Assembly (NCBI GenBank): GCA_902795255.1
Contig: CADBKS010000017.1
Span: forward strand, 42,898-62,582
DNA from: an uncultured Chloroflexota bacterium
GTDB lineage: Bacteria > Chloroflexota > Anaerolineae > Anaerolineales > Anaerolineaceae
Reading direction: 5' to 3'
Length of the DNA stretch: 19,685 nucleotides
Shown here: positions 8,432 through 16,725 of the stretch, piece by piece
How positions within the stretch are numbered: the stretch's first letter is position 1
Layout: every line of letters begins with the position of its first letter
Notes under the pieces: model-generated
The model's input: only the letters and a program-made list of their open reading frames with translations
Database searches by the model: none
Told to the model about the DNA's origin: nothing
Translations under genes and position numbers: made by a program

Positions 8432-9649
8432 ATGGATATTAATGTCAAAAGCGAGACCGCGCCTTTAAAAACCGTCATGCTGCACCGTCCGGGCAGGGAA
8501 CTGGAACATCTCAGTCCCCGGACCATGTCGCAGCTGCTGTTTGACGATATCCCGTTCCTGCATCAGGCCAGGGCGGAGCATGACGCATTCGCGCAGCTGC
8601 TGCGGGACAACGGCGTCAGGGTGCTTTACCTTGAAGACCTGGCAGCCGAAGCCATCGCCGTATCCCCTTATATCCGCGAACTGTTTATCCGCGAATTCAT
8701 CGCCATGGCCGGTTCCGCAGCACAGGGATATAAAAACGAACTGACAGAATACTTCCGGGCCATCCCCGACGAAAAGGAACTGATCCGAAAAACCATGGAA
8801 GGCATCCCCCATGCGGAACTCTTTCCGATATCCCGTGGGACCCTTTCCGACATGACCGAGTCTCCGGAACGGTTCGTCGTTTCTCCGATGCCGAACCTAT
8901 ACTTTACGCGCGACCCTTTCGCCTGCATCGGAAACGGCGTCAGCATTCACCGCATGTACTCCCAGACGAGGCAGCGGGAAACGATCTACGGAAAATATAT
9001 CTTCGCGTACCATCCGGATCTGGCCGGAAAAGTCCGGACCTATTACAGTAATGAAATGCCTTTCAGCCTCGAAGGCGGCGACATACTGGCACTCAGCCCT
9101 GAGGTGATTGCGGTCGGGATCTCCCAACGGACCCGTCCGGAGGCCATCGAACTGCTTGCTGAAAACCTGTTCTCCGATCCGGACGCCGATTTCCGAACGG
9201 TCCTGGCCTTCGCGATCCCCAACAGCCGCGCGTCCATGCATCTGGACACAGTCCTGACCCAGGTGGATACAGACAAATTCACCGTTCATCCGGGAATCCT
9301 CCCTACCCTGCGCATTTTTGAGCTGACCCGCACGGGAAAAGGTTCCTTCAGGACAAAAGAAACCGGTGATCCGCCGAAAAAGGTACTGGAACGCTTCCTG
9401 CACCTTGACCGGGTAGAACTGATCAAATGCGGCGGAGACAGCGATATCGCGGCCAACCGTGAACAGTGGAACGACGGCTCCAACACGCTGTGCGTCTGTC
9501 CCGGAAAGGTGCTGGTTTATGACCGGAATTACATCACTAACGCTTCCCTTCAGACGGCGGGCATTGAAGTTATCCCAATGAACGGATCGGAGCTTTCCCG
9601 CGGAAGGGGCGGGCCCCGCTGCATGAGCATGCCTTTCTTCCGTATCTGA
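8432..9649 (+). CDS. arcA: Arginine deiminase
   Basis: 405 residues, typical for bacterial ADI. It hydrolyses L-arginine to L-citrulline and ammonia, the first step of the arginine dihydrolase pathway. All catalytic elements of the guanidino-modifying fold are visible: FTRDPF with D161, EGGD with E214, MHLDT with H270 and D272, and the nucleophile C397 in GRGGPRCMSMPF at the C terminus. The start at ATG 8432 has GGAGA upstream, and MDINVKSETAPLKTVMLHRPG is the expected N terminus. It follows the acetoacetyl-CoA synthetase by 64 bp and may share its transcript. No ornithine carbamoyltransferase, carbamate kinase or arginine/ornithine antiporter gene is in the window, so the rest of the pathway must be elsewhere or absent. 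Confidence 0.96.
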   Translation: MDINVKSETAPLKTVMLHRPGRELEHLSPRTMSQLLFDDIPFLHQARAEHDAFAQLLRDNGVRVLYLEDLAAEAIAVSPYIRELFIREFIAMAGSAAQGYKNELTEYFRAIPDEKELIRKTMEGIPHAELFPISRGTLSDMTESPERFVVSPMPNLYFTRDPFACIGNGVSIHRMYSQTRQRETIYGKYIFAYHPDLAGKVRTYYSNEMPFSLEGGDILALSPEVIAVGISQRTRPEAIELLAENLFSDPDADFRTVLAFAIPNSRASMHLDTVLTQVDTDKFTVHPGILPTLRIFELTRTGKGSFRTKETGDPPKKVLERFLHLDRVELIKCGGDSDIAANREQWNDGSNTLCVCPGKVLVYDRNYITNASLQTAGIEVIPMNGSELSRGRGGPRCMSMPFFRI

Positions 9650-9740
9650 ATCAGTCAAAAAACCGCGCCGGGCAGCACGTCCGGAATTCTGCGATAAAAT
9701 AATGAATAATATGTAAAAAACAAAAAGCAGGGATAAGCCA
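9650..9740 (+). promoter_or_regulatory. AT-rich leader before the polysaccharide genes
   Basis: After a GC-rich start with no clear terminator hairpin, bases 9690-9725 become very AT-rich. They contain TAAAAT (9695-9700) and TAATAT (9707-9712), either of which could be a -10 element; neither has a good -35 at 16-18 nt. A promoter for the GT4/TagO/GT-C operon is likely here, but its position is not settled. Confidence 0.3.
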
Positions 9741-10850
9741 TTGAAAGCGATCTTATTTGCAAACACCGACTGGTATCTTTACAACTTCCGGCTCGAATAC
9801 GCCCGGTTTCTTCAGAATAAGGGCTGGGAAGTCGTTTTTCTTTCGCCGGAAGGTGAACATGCAGAAAAACTGAAAGAAGCCGGTTTCCGCCATATCGTTT
9901 TCAATTTTTCCAGAAAAGGGATCAACCCGATCCGGGAGACCGAGACGATCCGCCGCATCAGGGCAGTCTATGAAGCCGAAAAACCCGATCTTGTCCATCA
10001 TTTCACGATCAAATGCGTGATCTATGGTTCACTGGCGGCAAAAGAGACCGGCATAAACGCCGTCGTCAACTCCATAACCGGACTGGGCTACATGTTCCTT
10101 TCCAACAGACCGCATGTCCGTGTGATCCGTGAAATCGTGAAGCGCCTTTACAAAAAAGCGCTTGCCGGCACACAGGTCATTTTTGAGAATCCGGATGACC
10201 GGGCACTTTTCCTTGAAATGGGTCTGACCACGGAGGAGAACAGCCATATCGTTCTCGGAACAGGGATCGACACTGAACGTTTCAAGCCCGTTCCGCCGAC
10301 CAACAATATCCCGCTGACCATCCTCCCTGCCCGGATGATCTGGGACAAAGGCGTAAAGGAATTTGTGGATGCGGCAACAGAGATCCGGAAATCCGGGATC
10401 CAGGCGCGCTTTGCACTGGTCGGAAACAATGATGTAGGCAATCCGACCTGCATTCCCTTCGATCAGCTCACACAGTGGCAGAAAGAAGGCAACGTGGAAT
10501 GGTGGGGCTGGCAGGATGATGTGCCCACCGTGCTTTCCATGTGCCATATCGTCTGCCTGCCTTCCTACCGGGAGGGTCTGCCGAAGATCCTGATCGAAGC
10601 AGCGTCCTGCGGAAGGCCGATCGTAACGACCGACGTCCCCGGATGCCGTGAAGTCGTCAGGGACGGGGAAAACGGCCTGCTGGTCCCGGCGAAAAACGCC
10701 GAAGCGCTGAAGGCCGCGCTGATCCGGCTGATCGAAAGCAAAGAACTGCGGGAAACCATGGGACACGCATCCAGGGAAAAAGCGGTGCGTTTATTCTCCA
10801 ATGAGATCGTTAATGACGGAATCTTTGCAATTTACCAAAAAGCACTTTGA
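9741..10850 (+). CDS. Glycosyltransferase family 4 (GT-B), lipid-linked glycan type
   Basis: 369 residues, TTG start at 9741 with AGGGAT about 6 nt upstream; no ATG gives a better N terminus, since MKAILFANTDWYLYNFR is the family start. The fold is GT-B: an acceptor half (1-180) with VHHFTIKCVIYGSLAA and NSITGLGYMF, and a donor half (about 185-369) with ILPARMIWDKGVKEFVDAA and the EX7E motif in SYREGLPKILIEAASCGRP. The closest groups I recall are PglA/EpsD/CapM-like transferases that add a sugar to an undecaprenyl-linked acceptor. The exact donor and linkage cannot be told from sequence. The next gene encodes the lipid-sugar initiating enzyme, which fits. It was probably expressed separately from arcA, given the AT-rich gap before it. 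Confidence 0.85.
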   Translation: MKAILFANTDWYLYNFRLEYARFLQNKGWEVVFLSPEGEHAEKLKEAGFRHIVFNFSRKGINPIRETETIRRIRAVYEAEKPDLVHHFTIKCVIYGSLAAKETGINAVVNSITGLGYMFLSNRPHVRVIREIVKRLYKKALAGTQVIFENPDDRALFLEMGLTTEENSHIVLGTGIDTERFKPVPPTNNIPLTILPARMIWDKGVKEFVDAATEIRKSGIQARFALVGNNDVGNPTCIPFDQLTQWQKEGNVEWWGWQDDVPTVLSMCHIVCLPSYREGLPKILIEAASCGRPIVTTDVPGCREVVRDGENGLLVPAKNAEALKAALIRLIESKELRETMGHASREKAVRLFSNEIVNDGIFAIYQKAL

Positions 10851-10853
10851 TCT

Positions 10854-11951
10854 ATGAACCTGTCCGCATTAAACACCGGCATCATATTCAAATCTCTTTT
10901 CATCAGCTTTGTGCTGTGCATTGCTTCCGCGATCCTTTCCACAAAGTTCGCGATTCGGGCCGATCTGCTTGACAGACCGTTCTCCGAACCGCACAAACAG
11001 CACAAGCATCCGGTCCCCATCAGCGGAGGGATCGCGCTTTTTCTGACGCTGATGATCTGTCTGCTGATCTTCCGGGATAAAGTCACGCCCCAGTTCTGGG
11101 GGCTGACCAGTTCCGCCGTCATTGTTTTTCTTTGTGCCCTTGCCGACGATAAATTCGCCCTGAACTGGAAGATCAAGCTCAGCGGACAGATCCTGGCCAC
11201 AGCCGTTCTGATCATCTCCGGAACCCGCACCCATCTGCTGGATGACCCGCTCTTTTCCTCCTTTCTGCCCGAAACTGCCCGTCATATCGGGGATATCGGG
11301 CTGACCCTTTTCTGGGTCGTTTTCATCACCAATGCCTACAACCTTGTGGACAGCGCGGACGGACTGATGCTTGGGATCGCATCCTGGGCTGAAGGATTCC
11401 TGATCATCGCAGCTATGGACGCAGGTCAGAATGATATGGCGCTTTACTGCTCGATCATGCTCGGCGGTACACTGGCGCTCAGCTTTTTCAACAGCTACCC
11501 CGCTTTCCTTTTCATGGGTGATTCCGGTGCGCAGATGATCGGGTTTCTCCTCGGTGCCATAACGATCATTTACACACCTGCCGAACTTCTGCAGAAAAAC
11601 ACATGGTTCCTTCCCATCCTTATGCTGGGGGTCCCGATTTTTGATACGACGCTCGTGATCATTTCCCGCTGGCGGAAAGGCCAGCATTTCTATCACAGCG
11701 GTACCGACCATACTTACCATCGTCTGATCCGGATGGGTCTGTCCTCCCACCAGGCATCGGCCTTCATGCATCTGGTCTGCTTTGCCCTTCAAAGCGTGGC
11801 ATTTTTCGGCATATCACAGAGCATCATCGAGGCAAACCTGATTTTTGGTATCGTGGTCATCACCGGAATCTGCGCTATTGTTTTCTTTGAGAAGGAAAGT
11901 TTATGGAAAGTCGTAAAGAAACTCATTCAAATGAACGAGCGCTTGTCCTGA
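10854..11951 (+). CDS. Polyprenyl-phosphate HexNAc-1-phosphate transferase (MraY/WecA/TagO family)
   Basis: 365 residues with about ten hydrophobic segments. It should transfer a sugar 1-phosphate (GlcNAc-1-P in most relatives) from a UDP-sugar to undecaprenyl phosphate, starting a surface glycan or wall polymer. Family signatures: PHKQHKHPVPISGGIAL (46-62), the DD motif in ALADDKF (D98, D99), NAYNLVDSADGL (D166, D169), FMGDSGA (D223), and a C-terminal DHTYHRL (285-291) in place of HIHHRL. The middle motif has DSADG where most members have DGxDG, so one glycine is replaced. The ATG lies 3 nt after the previous stop with only a weak ribosome-binding site, pointing to translational coupling. 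MraY itself is unlikely because no peptidoglycan genes are near. Confidence 0.9.
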   Translation: MNLSALNTGIIFKSLFISFVLCIASAILSTKFAIRADLLDRPFSEPHKQHKHPVPISGGIALFLTLMICLLIFRDKVTPQFWGLTSSAVIVFLCALADDKFALNWKIKLSGQILATAVLIISGTRTHLLDDPLFSSFLPETARHIGDIGLTLFWVVFITNAYNLVDSADGLMLGIASWAEGFLIIAAMDAGQNDMALYCSIMLGGTLALSFFNSYPAFLFMGDSGAQMIGFLLGAITIIYTPAELLQKNTWFLPILMLGVPIFDTTLVIISRWRKGQHFYHSGTDHTYHRLIRMGLSSHQASAFMHLVCFALQSVAFFGISQSIIEANLIFGIVVITGICAIVFFEKESLWKVVKKLIQMNERLS

Positions 11952-14608
11952 CGATCTCAGCAGTCTGCCTGGAAACCGTCATCTGCACGCTCCTTTTGCT
12001 TCGTATCCCGGCTGACAGTAAAAACGCAATATTCCTCGGTCTCAGCAAAGAACGTCTGCTGATGATCTTTGCCTTCGGGATGCTTCTCATCCTGAATCTG
12101 ATACTCCTTTCTCAAAAGGACCGTCTGCACAGAATAATATTATCAAAACCGGCGGCATCTGCCGTGCTGCAGTGGACCGCCGCTGTCAGCCTTTTTTTTG
12201 TGTTGCTGCCGGATTACCGCTTCGGCCGCAAAGCCGCCTATTACGCCCGCTGCAAACCGTTCATTTTGTGGCTTTTTCTGGCATCTCTGACGTTTGCCGT
12301 CTTCTGCTGTTTCGACCGGGACCGTTTTGCCGGGCTAAGGAAAACGATCCGCGGATTCGGTAAAGGAAAAAAGTTTATCCTCTGCTTTCTGGCTGTGCTG
12401 GTTTGCGGTACTGCTTTTGTCGAAATCAGTGGTCTGGGAAAGACCGTAGAAGCTTCCCTTTGGAACAAAAACGGGATCCCGCTGCAAAGTATCCAGCTTT
12501 ACAGCACCCTGCTTATCTTCATCCTGCTGCAGAAACTCAGAATCATCGGGTTCCTTTCCAAACGCAGCCGTCTCCTGAATTTTCTGCTTGTCTGGGCTGC
12601 AGGTGCACTGATCTGGTCGCTGGCGCCTTTTTCGGACCACTTCTTTTCCCCGGGCCCTTACGCCCCGAACAGCGAATACTACCCTTACTCTGACGCTCTC
12701 ACATATGACATATCCGCGCAGACAGCACTGAACGGCTGGGGTTTCAACCTCGGGAGGACAATCCTCAAGCCGTCCGTGGTATTTATTGATTTTCTGACCC
12801 ATCTGATCACGGGAAATGATTTCAACCGGGCAATGCTCGTGCAGTCCGGCCTTTACGCCATACTCCCGGCAGTCATCTATCATTTTGGATGTGCCATTGC
12901 CGGTTCCGGCTGCGGTTACCTGGCCGCCGCTTTTTCCATTTTGAAAGAATGGAACGCGCTCAGCACCCATTCCGTACTGACAGTCAGTTCCCGTCTCATC
13001 ATGAGCGAATTTCTGACACAGATCCTGCTTGCCGTTCTTGCCTACAGTGTCTTCCGCTGGCTGAAAAAGACCGGAGGAGAAACATTCTGGGCGGCACTCT
13101 CCGGCGGTGCGCTCGCTCTGGGAATTTTCACCCGCTACAATTTCATGGCTTTTTTTCCCGCGTCTATCCTGATCCTAGGAATCGGTTACAGAAAAGAAAT
13201 GCGACGTCTTCTGAAACCGATGGCTGTTTTCTGCCTGACGCTCTTCCTGACCGCTGCCCCGATCCTGATCCGTGATCAGATCAGAACCGGCGGCGCTTTC
13301 AACGAACTGATCTACACAATTAAAAACAATCTGATTGGCCGGCGTTTTGCTGAACCGGTAGAAACGGAAGAACCCGTGATCAAAACCGAACAGCCTGATA
13401 CCGAATTAAAACCGACAGAAACGATCGTTCCGACAGAAATTGCCATTACTGCCACACCTGCAGCCACTGCAGCAGTAAAAACGACCGTTCCTACAGCTGC
13501 TGCAGAGGTGAAAACGCAGATTGCCCCGATTTCAGCGGAAACTTCTCTGCCTGCGGAAACTAAAGAAGAAGAAATTAACACAGGACAAATCACGCAAGAA
13601 TTATCGAATAACAATTCTATTAAAATTCTCCCCGTTTTCACCAGCATGATCAACCACGGACTGCATAATTTTATAGCGTCTTCACTGACCGTGCCGATGG
13701 AACTGACCTTCCAGGATCTGGAACATCTTTACATCAATGAAGAAGGCGGTCTCTGGGTCGACCGGTGGGACGGTCGTTTCACATCGGAACAATGGATCCT
13801 GGCTGCAGTCTGGATCCTGCTTTTTGCCGCAGCCGGCGGTATGCTGCTTAAGCTCCATGGACTGGCGGGTTTCTCCATCCTTTATTTCTGGCTGGTCTAT
13901 GCATTTTCGATCGGCTTCAGCCGTTCCTCCGGCGGACGATATGTGGTTCCATGCAACTGGATCCCGATGCTGATGCTCGCATTCCTGTGCAGTCTTGTTA
14001 TGGGCATGGGTGAAATTCAAAAGAAGAAAGAACGACCCATCGAACACATCAGAATCAAGACTGCAGCTGCGATCATGCTCTTCACTTCATTCTTTACATC
14101 CATGGCACTGACCGAACGATTTATGCCGGCCGCGGTCACAACAACAGGATCCTGTGATCTGGCCGTAATGAAGGAATCTTTCTCCGAAACAAAAAACATT
14201 GACTGGGAACTGATCGAAAATCAGATCAGGGACGGATCGATGCATCTGACACATGGCATCGCGCTTTATCCGCGGTTTTATTATTATCAGCAGGGTGAGC
14301 ACACGCAGACCGGCGCACTGATGACAAAAGATTTCTCCCGGATGACCTTTGAGGGGATCAATCTGGATAATAAAAAGCGGCTCATGCAGGAATACCTGAT
14401 GCCGCAGATGGAACTGATCGAAGAATTTCCGCAGGATTCCGTATTCCGCGCGTTATCCTGCAAATCCCCATACGGATACGAAGATGTACTCGCGCTCCGG
14501 GTCGAAACACCGGACGGTGAAATATACTCATACCTCCGGGATCCGCTGCCCGAGTTCACATGTCCGGTACCGGAACCGGTCTGCATTGAGATCGGGAAAT
14601 GCCGGTAA
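11903..14608 (+). CDS. Large polytopic membrane protein, GT-C glycosyltransferase-like, with Thr/Pro/Ala-rich insert
   Basis: 901 residues. It overlaps the previous gene by 49 bp; the ATG at 11903 has AAGGA 7 nt upstream. Hydrophobic helices are spread over about 12-240, 290-460 and 630-735. A first large extracytoplasmic loop carries YSDALTYDISAQTALNG (D264, D269), reminiscent of the acidic active-site loop of GT-C enzymes (PMT/ArnT/GT39-like). Residues 484-570 are a low-complexity stretch rich in T, P, A, E and V. The last 160 residues after the final helix look soluble and contain several cysteines (C751, C853, C887, C894, C900). It may transfer a sugar from a polyprenyl donor. I recognise the type but not a specific family, so the substrate is unknown. 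Confidence 0.65.
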   Translation: MESRKETHSNERALVLTISAVCLETVICTLLLLRIPADSKNAIFLGLSKERLLMIFAFGMLLILNLILLSQKDRLHRIILSKPAASAVLQWTAAVSLFFVLLPDYRFGRKAAYYARCKPFILWLFLASLTFAVFCCFDRDRFAGLRKTIRGFGKGKKFILCFLAVLVCGTAFVEISGLGKTVEASLWNKNGIPLQSIQLYSTLLIFILLQKLRIIGFLSKRSRLLNFLLVWAAGALIWSLAPFSDHFFSPGPYAPNSEYYPYSDALTYDISAQTALNGWGFNLGRTILKPSVVFIDFLTHLITGNDFNRAMLVQSGLYAILPAVIYHFGCAIAGSGCGYLAAAFSILKEWNALSTHSVLTVSSRLIMSEFLTQILLAVLAYSVFRWLKKTGGETFWAALSGGALALGIFTRYNFMAFFPASILILGIGYRKEMRRLLKPMAVFCLTLFLTAAPILIRDQIRTGGAFNELIYTIKNNLIGRRFAEPVETEEPVIKTEQPDTELKPTETIVPTEIAITATPAATAAVKTTVPTAAAEVKTQIAPISAETSLPAETKEEEINTGQITQELSNNNSIKILPVFTSMINHGLHNFIASSLTVPMELTFQDLEHLYINEEGGLWVDRWDGRFTSEQWILAAVWILLFAAAGGMLLKLHGLAGFSILYFWLVYAFSIGFSRSSGGRYVVPCNWIPMLMLAFLCSLVMGMGEIQKKKERPIEHIRIKTAAAIMLFTSFFTSMALTERFMPAAVTTTGSCDLAVMKESFSETKNIDWELIENQIRDGSMHLTHGIALYPRFYYYQQGEHTQTGALMTKDFSRMTFEGINLDNKKRLMQEYLMPQMELIEEFPQDSVFRALSCKSPYGYEDVLALRVETPDGEIYSYLRDPLPEFTCPVPEPVCIEIGKCR
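13352..13611 (+). repeat. Low-complexity Thr/Pro/Ala coding stretch
   Basis: This part of the 901-residue protein encodes residues 484-570. It is dominated by loose repeats of Thr-Pro, Thr-Glu, Thr-Ala and Ala-Ala, for example TETIVPTEIAITATPAATAA. Predicted structure is disordered. It lies between two hydrophobic halves, probably in an extracytoplasmic loop. Confidence 0.7.
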
Positions 14609-14636
14609 TTTAAATAAATCAGAACCGGCCCTTTTT
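14601..14636 (+). terminator. Rho-independent terminator of the + strand polysaccharide operon
   Basis: GCCGGT (14601-14606) pairs perfectly with ACCGGC (14624-14629), and CCTTTTT follows. The left arm overlaps the last codons and the TAA stop of the 901-residue gene. The loop is long (17 nt) and AT-rich. The structure sits exactly at the convergence with the minus-strand GT4 gene, whose stop codon lies in the T-run. Confidence 0.5.
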
Positions 14637-15768
14637 ATTTATTGCGGAGAACTTCCTCAAACACCTTCAGATAATCTTCCGCTGTTTTTCTGATATCGAA
14701 TTCAGCCGCCATTTTGAGGCTGTTTCCGCGCATTTCCGTCAGCTTCTGCGGGTTTGTCAGAAGCATCCGCAGGTCAGAAGCGAAACCATCCGTATCGGAC
14801 GGCTCATGCACGAAACCATTTTCCCCCTCACGGATGATCTCCGGATTTCCGCCCGCATTGCTGAGCAGGAGTGCCAGTCCGGAAGCCATACCCTGGATCC
14901 CCGTGACCGGCAGTCCTTCGTTCAGGGAGGGCATAAAGAGGATATCGCTGTGATGGAAGATCCCGATAACTTCTTCCGGTTTCTTCCATCCGGGGAAACT
15001 GATCCGTTCGGAAATTCCGGCCTCCCGGGCCATGGACATCAGACGATCCTTTTCTTCCCCATCGCCGATAAGCGAAGCATGCCAGTTCAGGTCTTTTACG
15101 GCTGCCAGCGTCTGAATGATCTGCGGCAGATTTTTCTGCGGAACGAACCGGCCGGCAAAAACGATCTCAGGAATTTCATGCCCGGAAATTTCCGTATTGC
15201 GGATCTTTTCATAATCGATCCCGTTCGGGATCACATCGATCGGGACATTATAGCTCTGCAATGCCATTTTTCGTGAATATTCACTGACCGCAACTACCCT
15301 TGCCGCATTCTTCCAGATCGGCGGTGTGAAGGGCTTGACATAGCTGAACCATTTTTTCGTTTTTTCGGGAGAAGCGCCGGGGATATCTCCCAGATGTGCG
15401 GTGATCACATAAGGAACACCCATTTTTCGGGAAGCAGCCATCGCAGCCGGTCCGTTCGGAACCGCGAAATGCACATGGATCAGATCCGGACGGAAATCTC
15501 CGCATGAAAAACAGCAGTATTTTGAAGCAGCGGCTACGTATCCTATCATCGCTTTCATTTTTGCACGATATGCTTCCGTCCTGCCGCAGTCAAGCCGGAT
15601 GACTTCCAGTCCGTCAATATTTTCAAAAGAAGGGAGATCCCCGAAACGCGCAGTCACGACCCGTACCTGATGGCCGGCCCTGACCCACTGCAGCGACAGG
15701 TCCCTTGCGATCGGTCCGCCTCCGCCGCCAATCGGTGGAAATTCGTGGATCAGAACCAGGATCTTCAT
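14635..15768 (-). CDS. Glycosyltransferase family 4 (GT-B)
   Basis: 377 residues. N terminus MKILVLIHEFPPIGGGGGPIARDL is the Gly-rich donor-loop start of GT4 enzymes. The acceptor half has LIHVHFAVPNGPAAMAASRKMGVPYVITAHLGDIPG. The donor half starts near 195 with VFAGRFVPQKNLPQIIQTL. The EX7E motif reads EGLPVTGIQ, so the second Glu is Gln; some GT4 subgroups have this. The start overlaps the stop of the GT2 gene (ATGA), so the two are translationally coupled. It likely adds a hexose during synthesis of a surface polysaccharide; the sugar cannot be named. There is no signal peptide or clear membrane helix, so it probably acts at the inner face of the membrane. Confidence 0.85.
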   Translation of the reverse strand: MKILVLIHEFPPIGGGGGPIARDLSLQWVRAGHQVRVVTARFGDLPSFENIDGLEVIRLDCGRTEAYRAKMKAMIGYVAAASKYCCFSCGDFRPDLIHVHFAVPNGPAAMAASRKMGVPYVITAHLGDIPGASPEKTKKWFSYVKPFTPPIWKNAARVVAVSEYSRKMALQSYNVPIDVIPNGIDYEKIRNTEISGHEIPEIVFAGRFVPQKNLPQIIQTLAAVKDLNWHASLIGDGEEKDRLMSMAREAGISERISFPGWKKPEEVIGIFHHSDILFMPSLNEGLPVTGIQGMASGLALLLSNAGGNPEIIREGENGFVHEPSDTDGFASDLRMLLTNPQKLTEMRGNSLKMAAEFDIRKTAEDYLKVFEEVLRNK

Positions 15769-16715
15769 GCTTCGTCGTTGAAATTGATCATTTCCCCGAT
15801 ATGATAAACGGTTTTTCCCTGAGATTCATGATAGGTCCGGACAAGCATTTCAGCAATAAGACCCATCAGGATCGACTGGAAACCGAGAATGAAGATCATG
15901 ATCGAAAGCATGAAAAGGGGTGATGTCAGCACTGTAATATACCAGAAGATTTTCCGGATGAGCAGGAACAGCATGATCAGCAGGGAAATAAAGCAGAGGA
16001 TCAGACCCGTGCCGCCGAAAAGATAGATCGGTTTATCTTCGTAGCTGGAAAGGAATTTGACTGTAAACAGATCCAGCAGGACCTTCATGATCCTTTCCAG
16101 ACCGTATTTGGATTTTCCGTTGATCCGGGGATGGTGCTTGACCGGCATTTCCACGATCTTTGCGCCGAATGAATCCGCATAGGCAGGAATAAAACGGTGC
16201 ATTTCCCCGTACAGACGGAACCCTTTGATCACTTCACGCCGATAAGCTTTCAGTGTACAGCCGTAATCATGGAGTTTGACACCCGTCACCTTGCAGATCA
16301 GCTTGTTGGCGATCCGTGAGGGGAACGTCCGGACCAGATTGTCCTGACGGTTCTTCCGCCATCCGCTGACAACATCATAACCTTCATTCAGTTTGTCAAG
16401 CATCGCTGGAATATCGGACGGGTCGTTCTGAAGATCGGCGTCCATGAGGACGATGATTTCTCCGGAGGCATGATCGATCCCAGCAGCAATAGCAGCCGTC
16501 TGCCCGAAATTGCGGCGCAGCCCGATCACGCGGACATGTTCCGGATCCTTCGCGGCAGCTTCACGCAGTGCTTCCATGCTGTTGTCCTTCGACCCGTCAT
16601 TGACCAGGATCAGTTCCCAGTCTTTGATGTCTTTTAAAGCCTTTTGGACCTCTTCATGTAACAAAGGAATATTTTCATATTCGTTATAAACCGGAACCAC
16701 CACAGAAAGGTACAT
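15765..16715 (-). CDS. Glycosyltransferase family 2, polyprenyl-phosphate hexosyltransferase type (GtrB/DPM1-like)
   Basis: 316 residues from the ATG at 16715. The frame also has an ATG at 16736, but that one overlaps the preceding ABC-F stop and has no ribosome-binding site. The 16715 start has AGGA 8 nt upstream and gives the family N terminus MYLSVVVPVYNEYENI. The GT-A domain covers 1-220, with VNDGSKDNS, RRNFGQTAAIAAGIDHASGEIIVLMDADLQNDP (DAD at 92-94 binds the metal-nucleotide) and YGCTLKAYRR. Two helices follow (about 231-253 and 266-290). Such enzymes transfer glucose or mannose from a nucleotide sugar to undecaprenyl phosphate, supplying GT-C enzymes across the membrane. The 901-residue protein nearby is a candidate user; this is inference. 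Confidence 0.88.
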   Translation of the reverse strand: MYLSVVVPVYNEYENIPLLHEEVQKALKDIKDWELILVNDGSKDNSMEALREAAAKDPEHVRVIGLRRNFGQTAAIAAGIDHASGEIIVLMDADLQNDPSDIPAMLDKLNEGYDVVSGWRKNRQDNLVRTFPSRIANKLICKVTGVKLHDYGCTLKAYRREVIKGFRLYGEMHRFIPAYADSFGAKIVEMPVKHHPRINGKSKYGLERIMKVLLDLFTVKFLSSYEDKPIYLFGGTGLILCFISLLIMLFLLIRKIFWYITVLTSPLFMLSIMIFILGFQSILMGLIAEMLVRTYHESQGKTVYHIGEMINFNDEA

Positions 16716-16725
16716 ATTTGCCGTC

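Noticed and set aside
13436..13530. CRISPR or tandem DNA repeat in the Thr/Pro/Ala stretch
   Set aside because: The repetition is at the amino-acid level and degenerate; there are no fixed-length repeats or spacers, and the reading frame is continuous.
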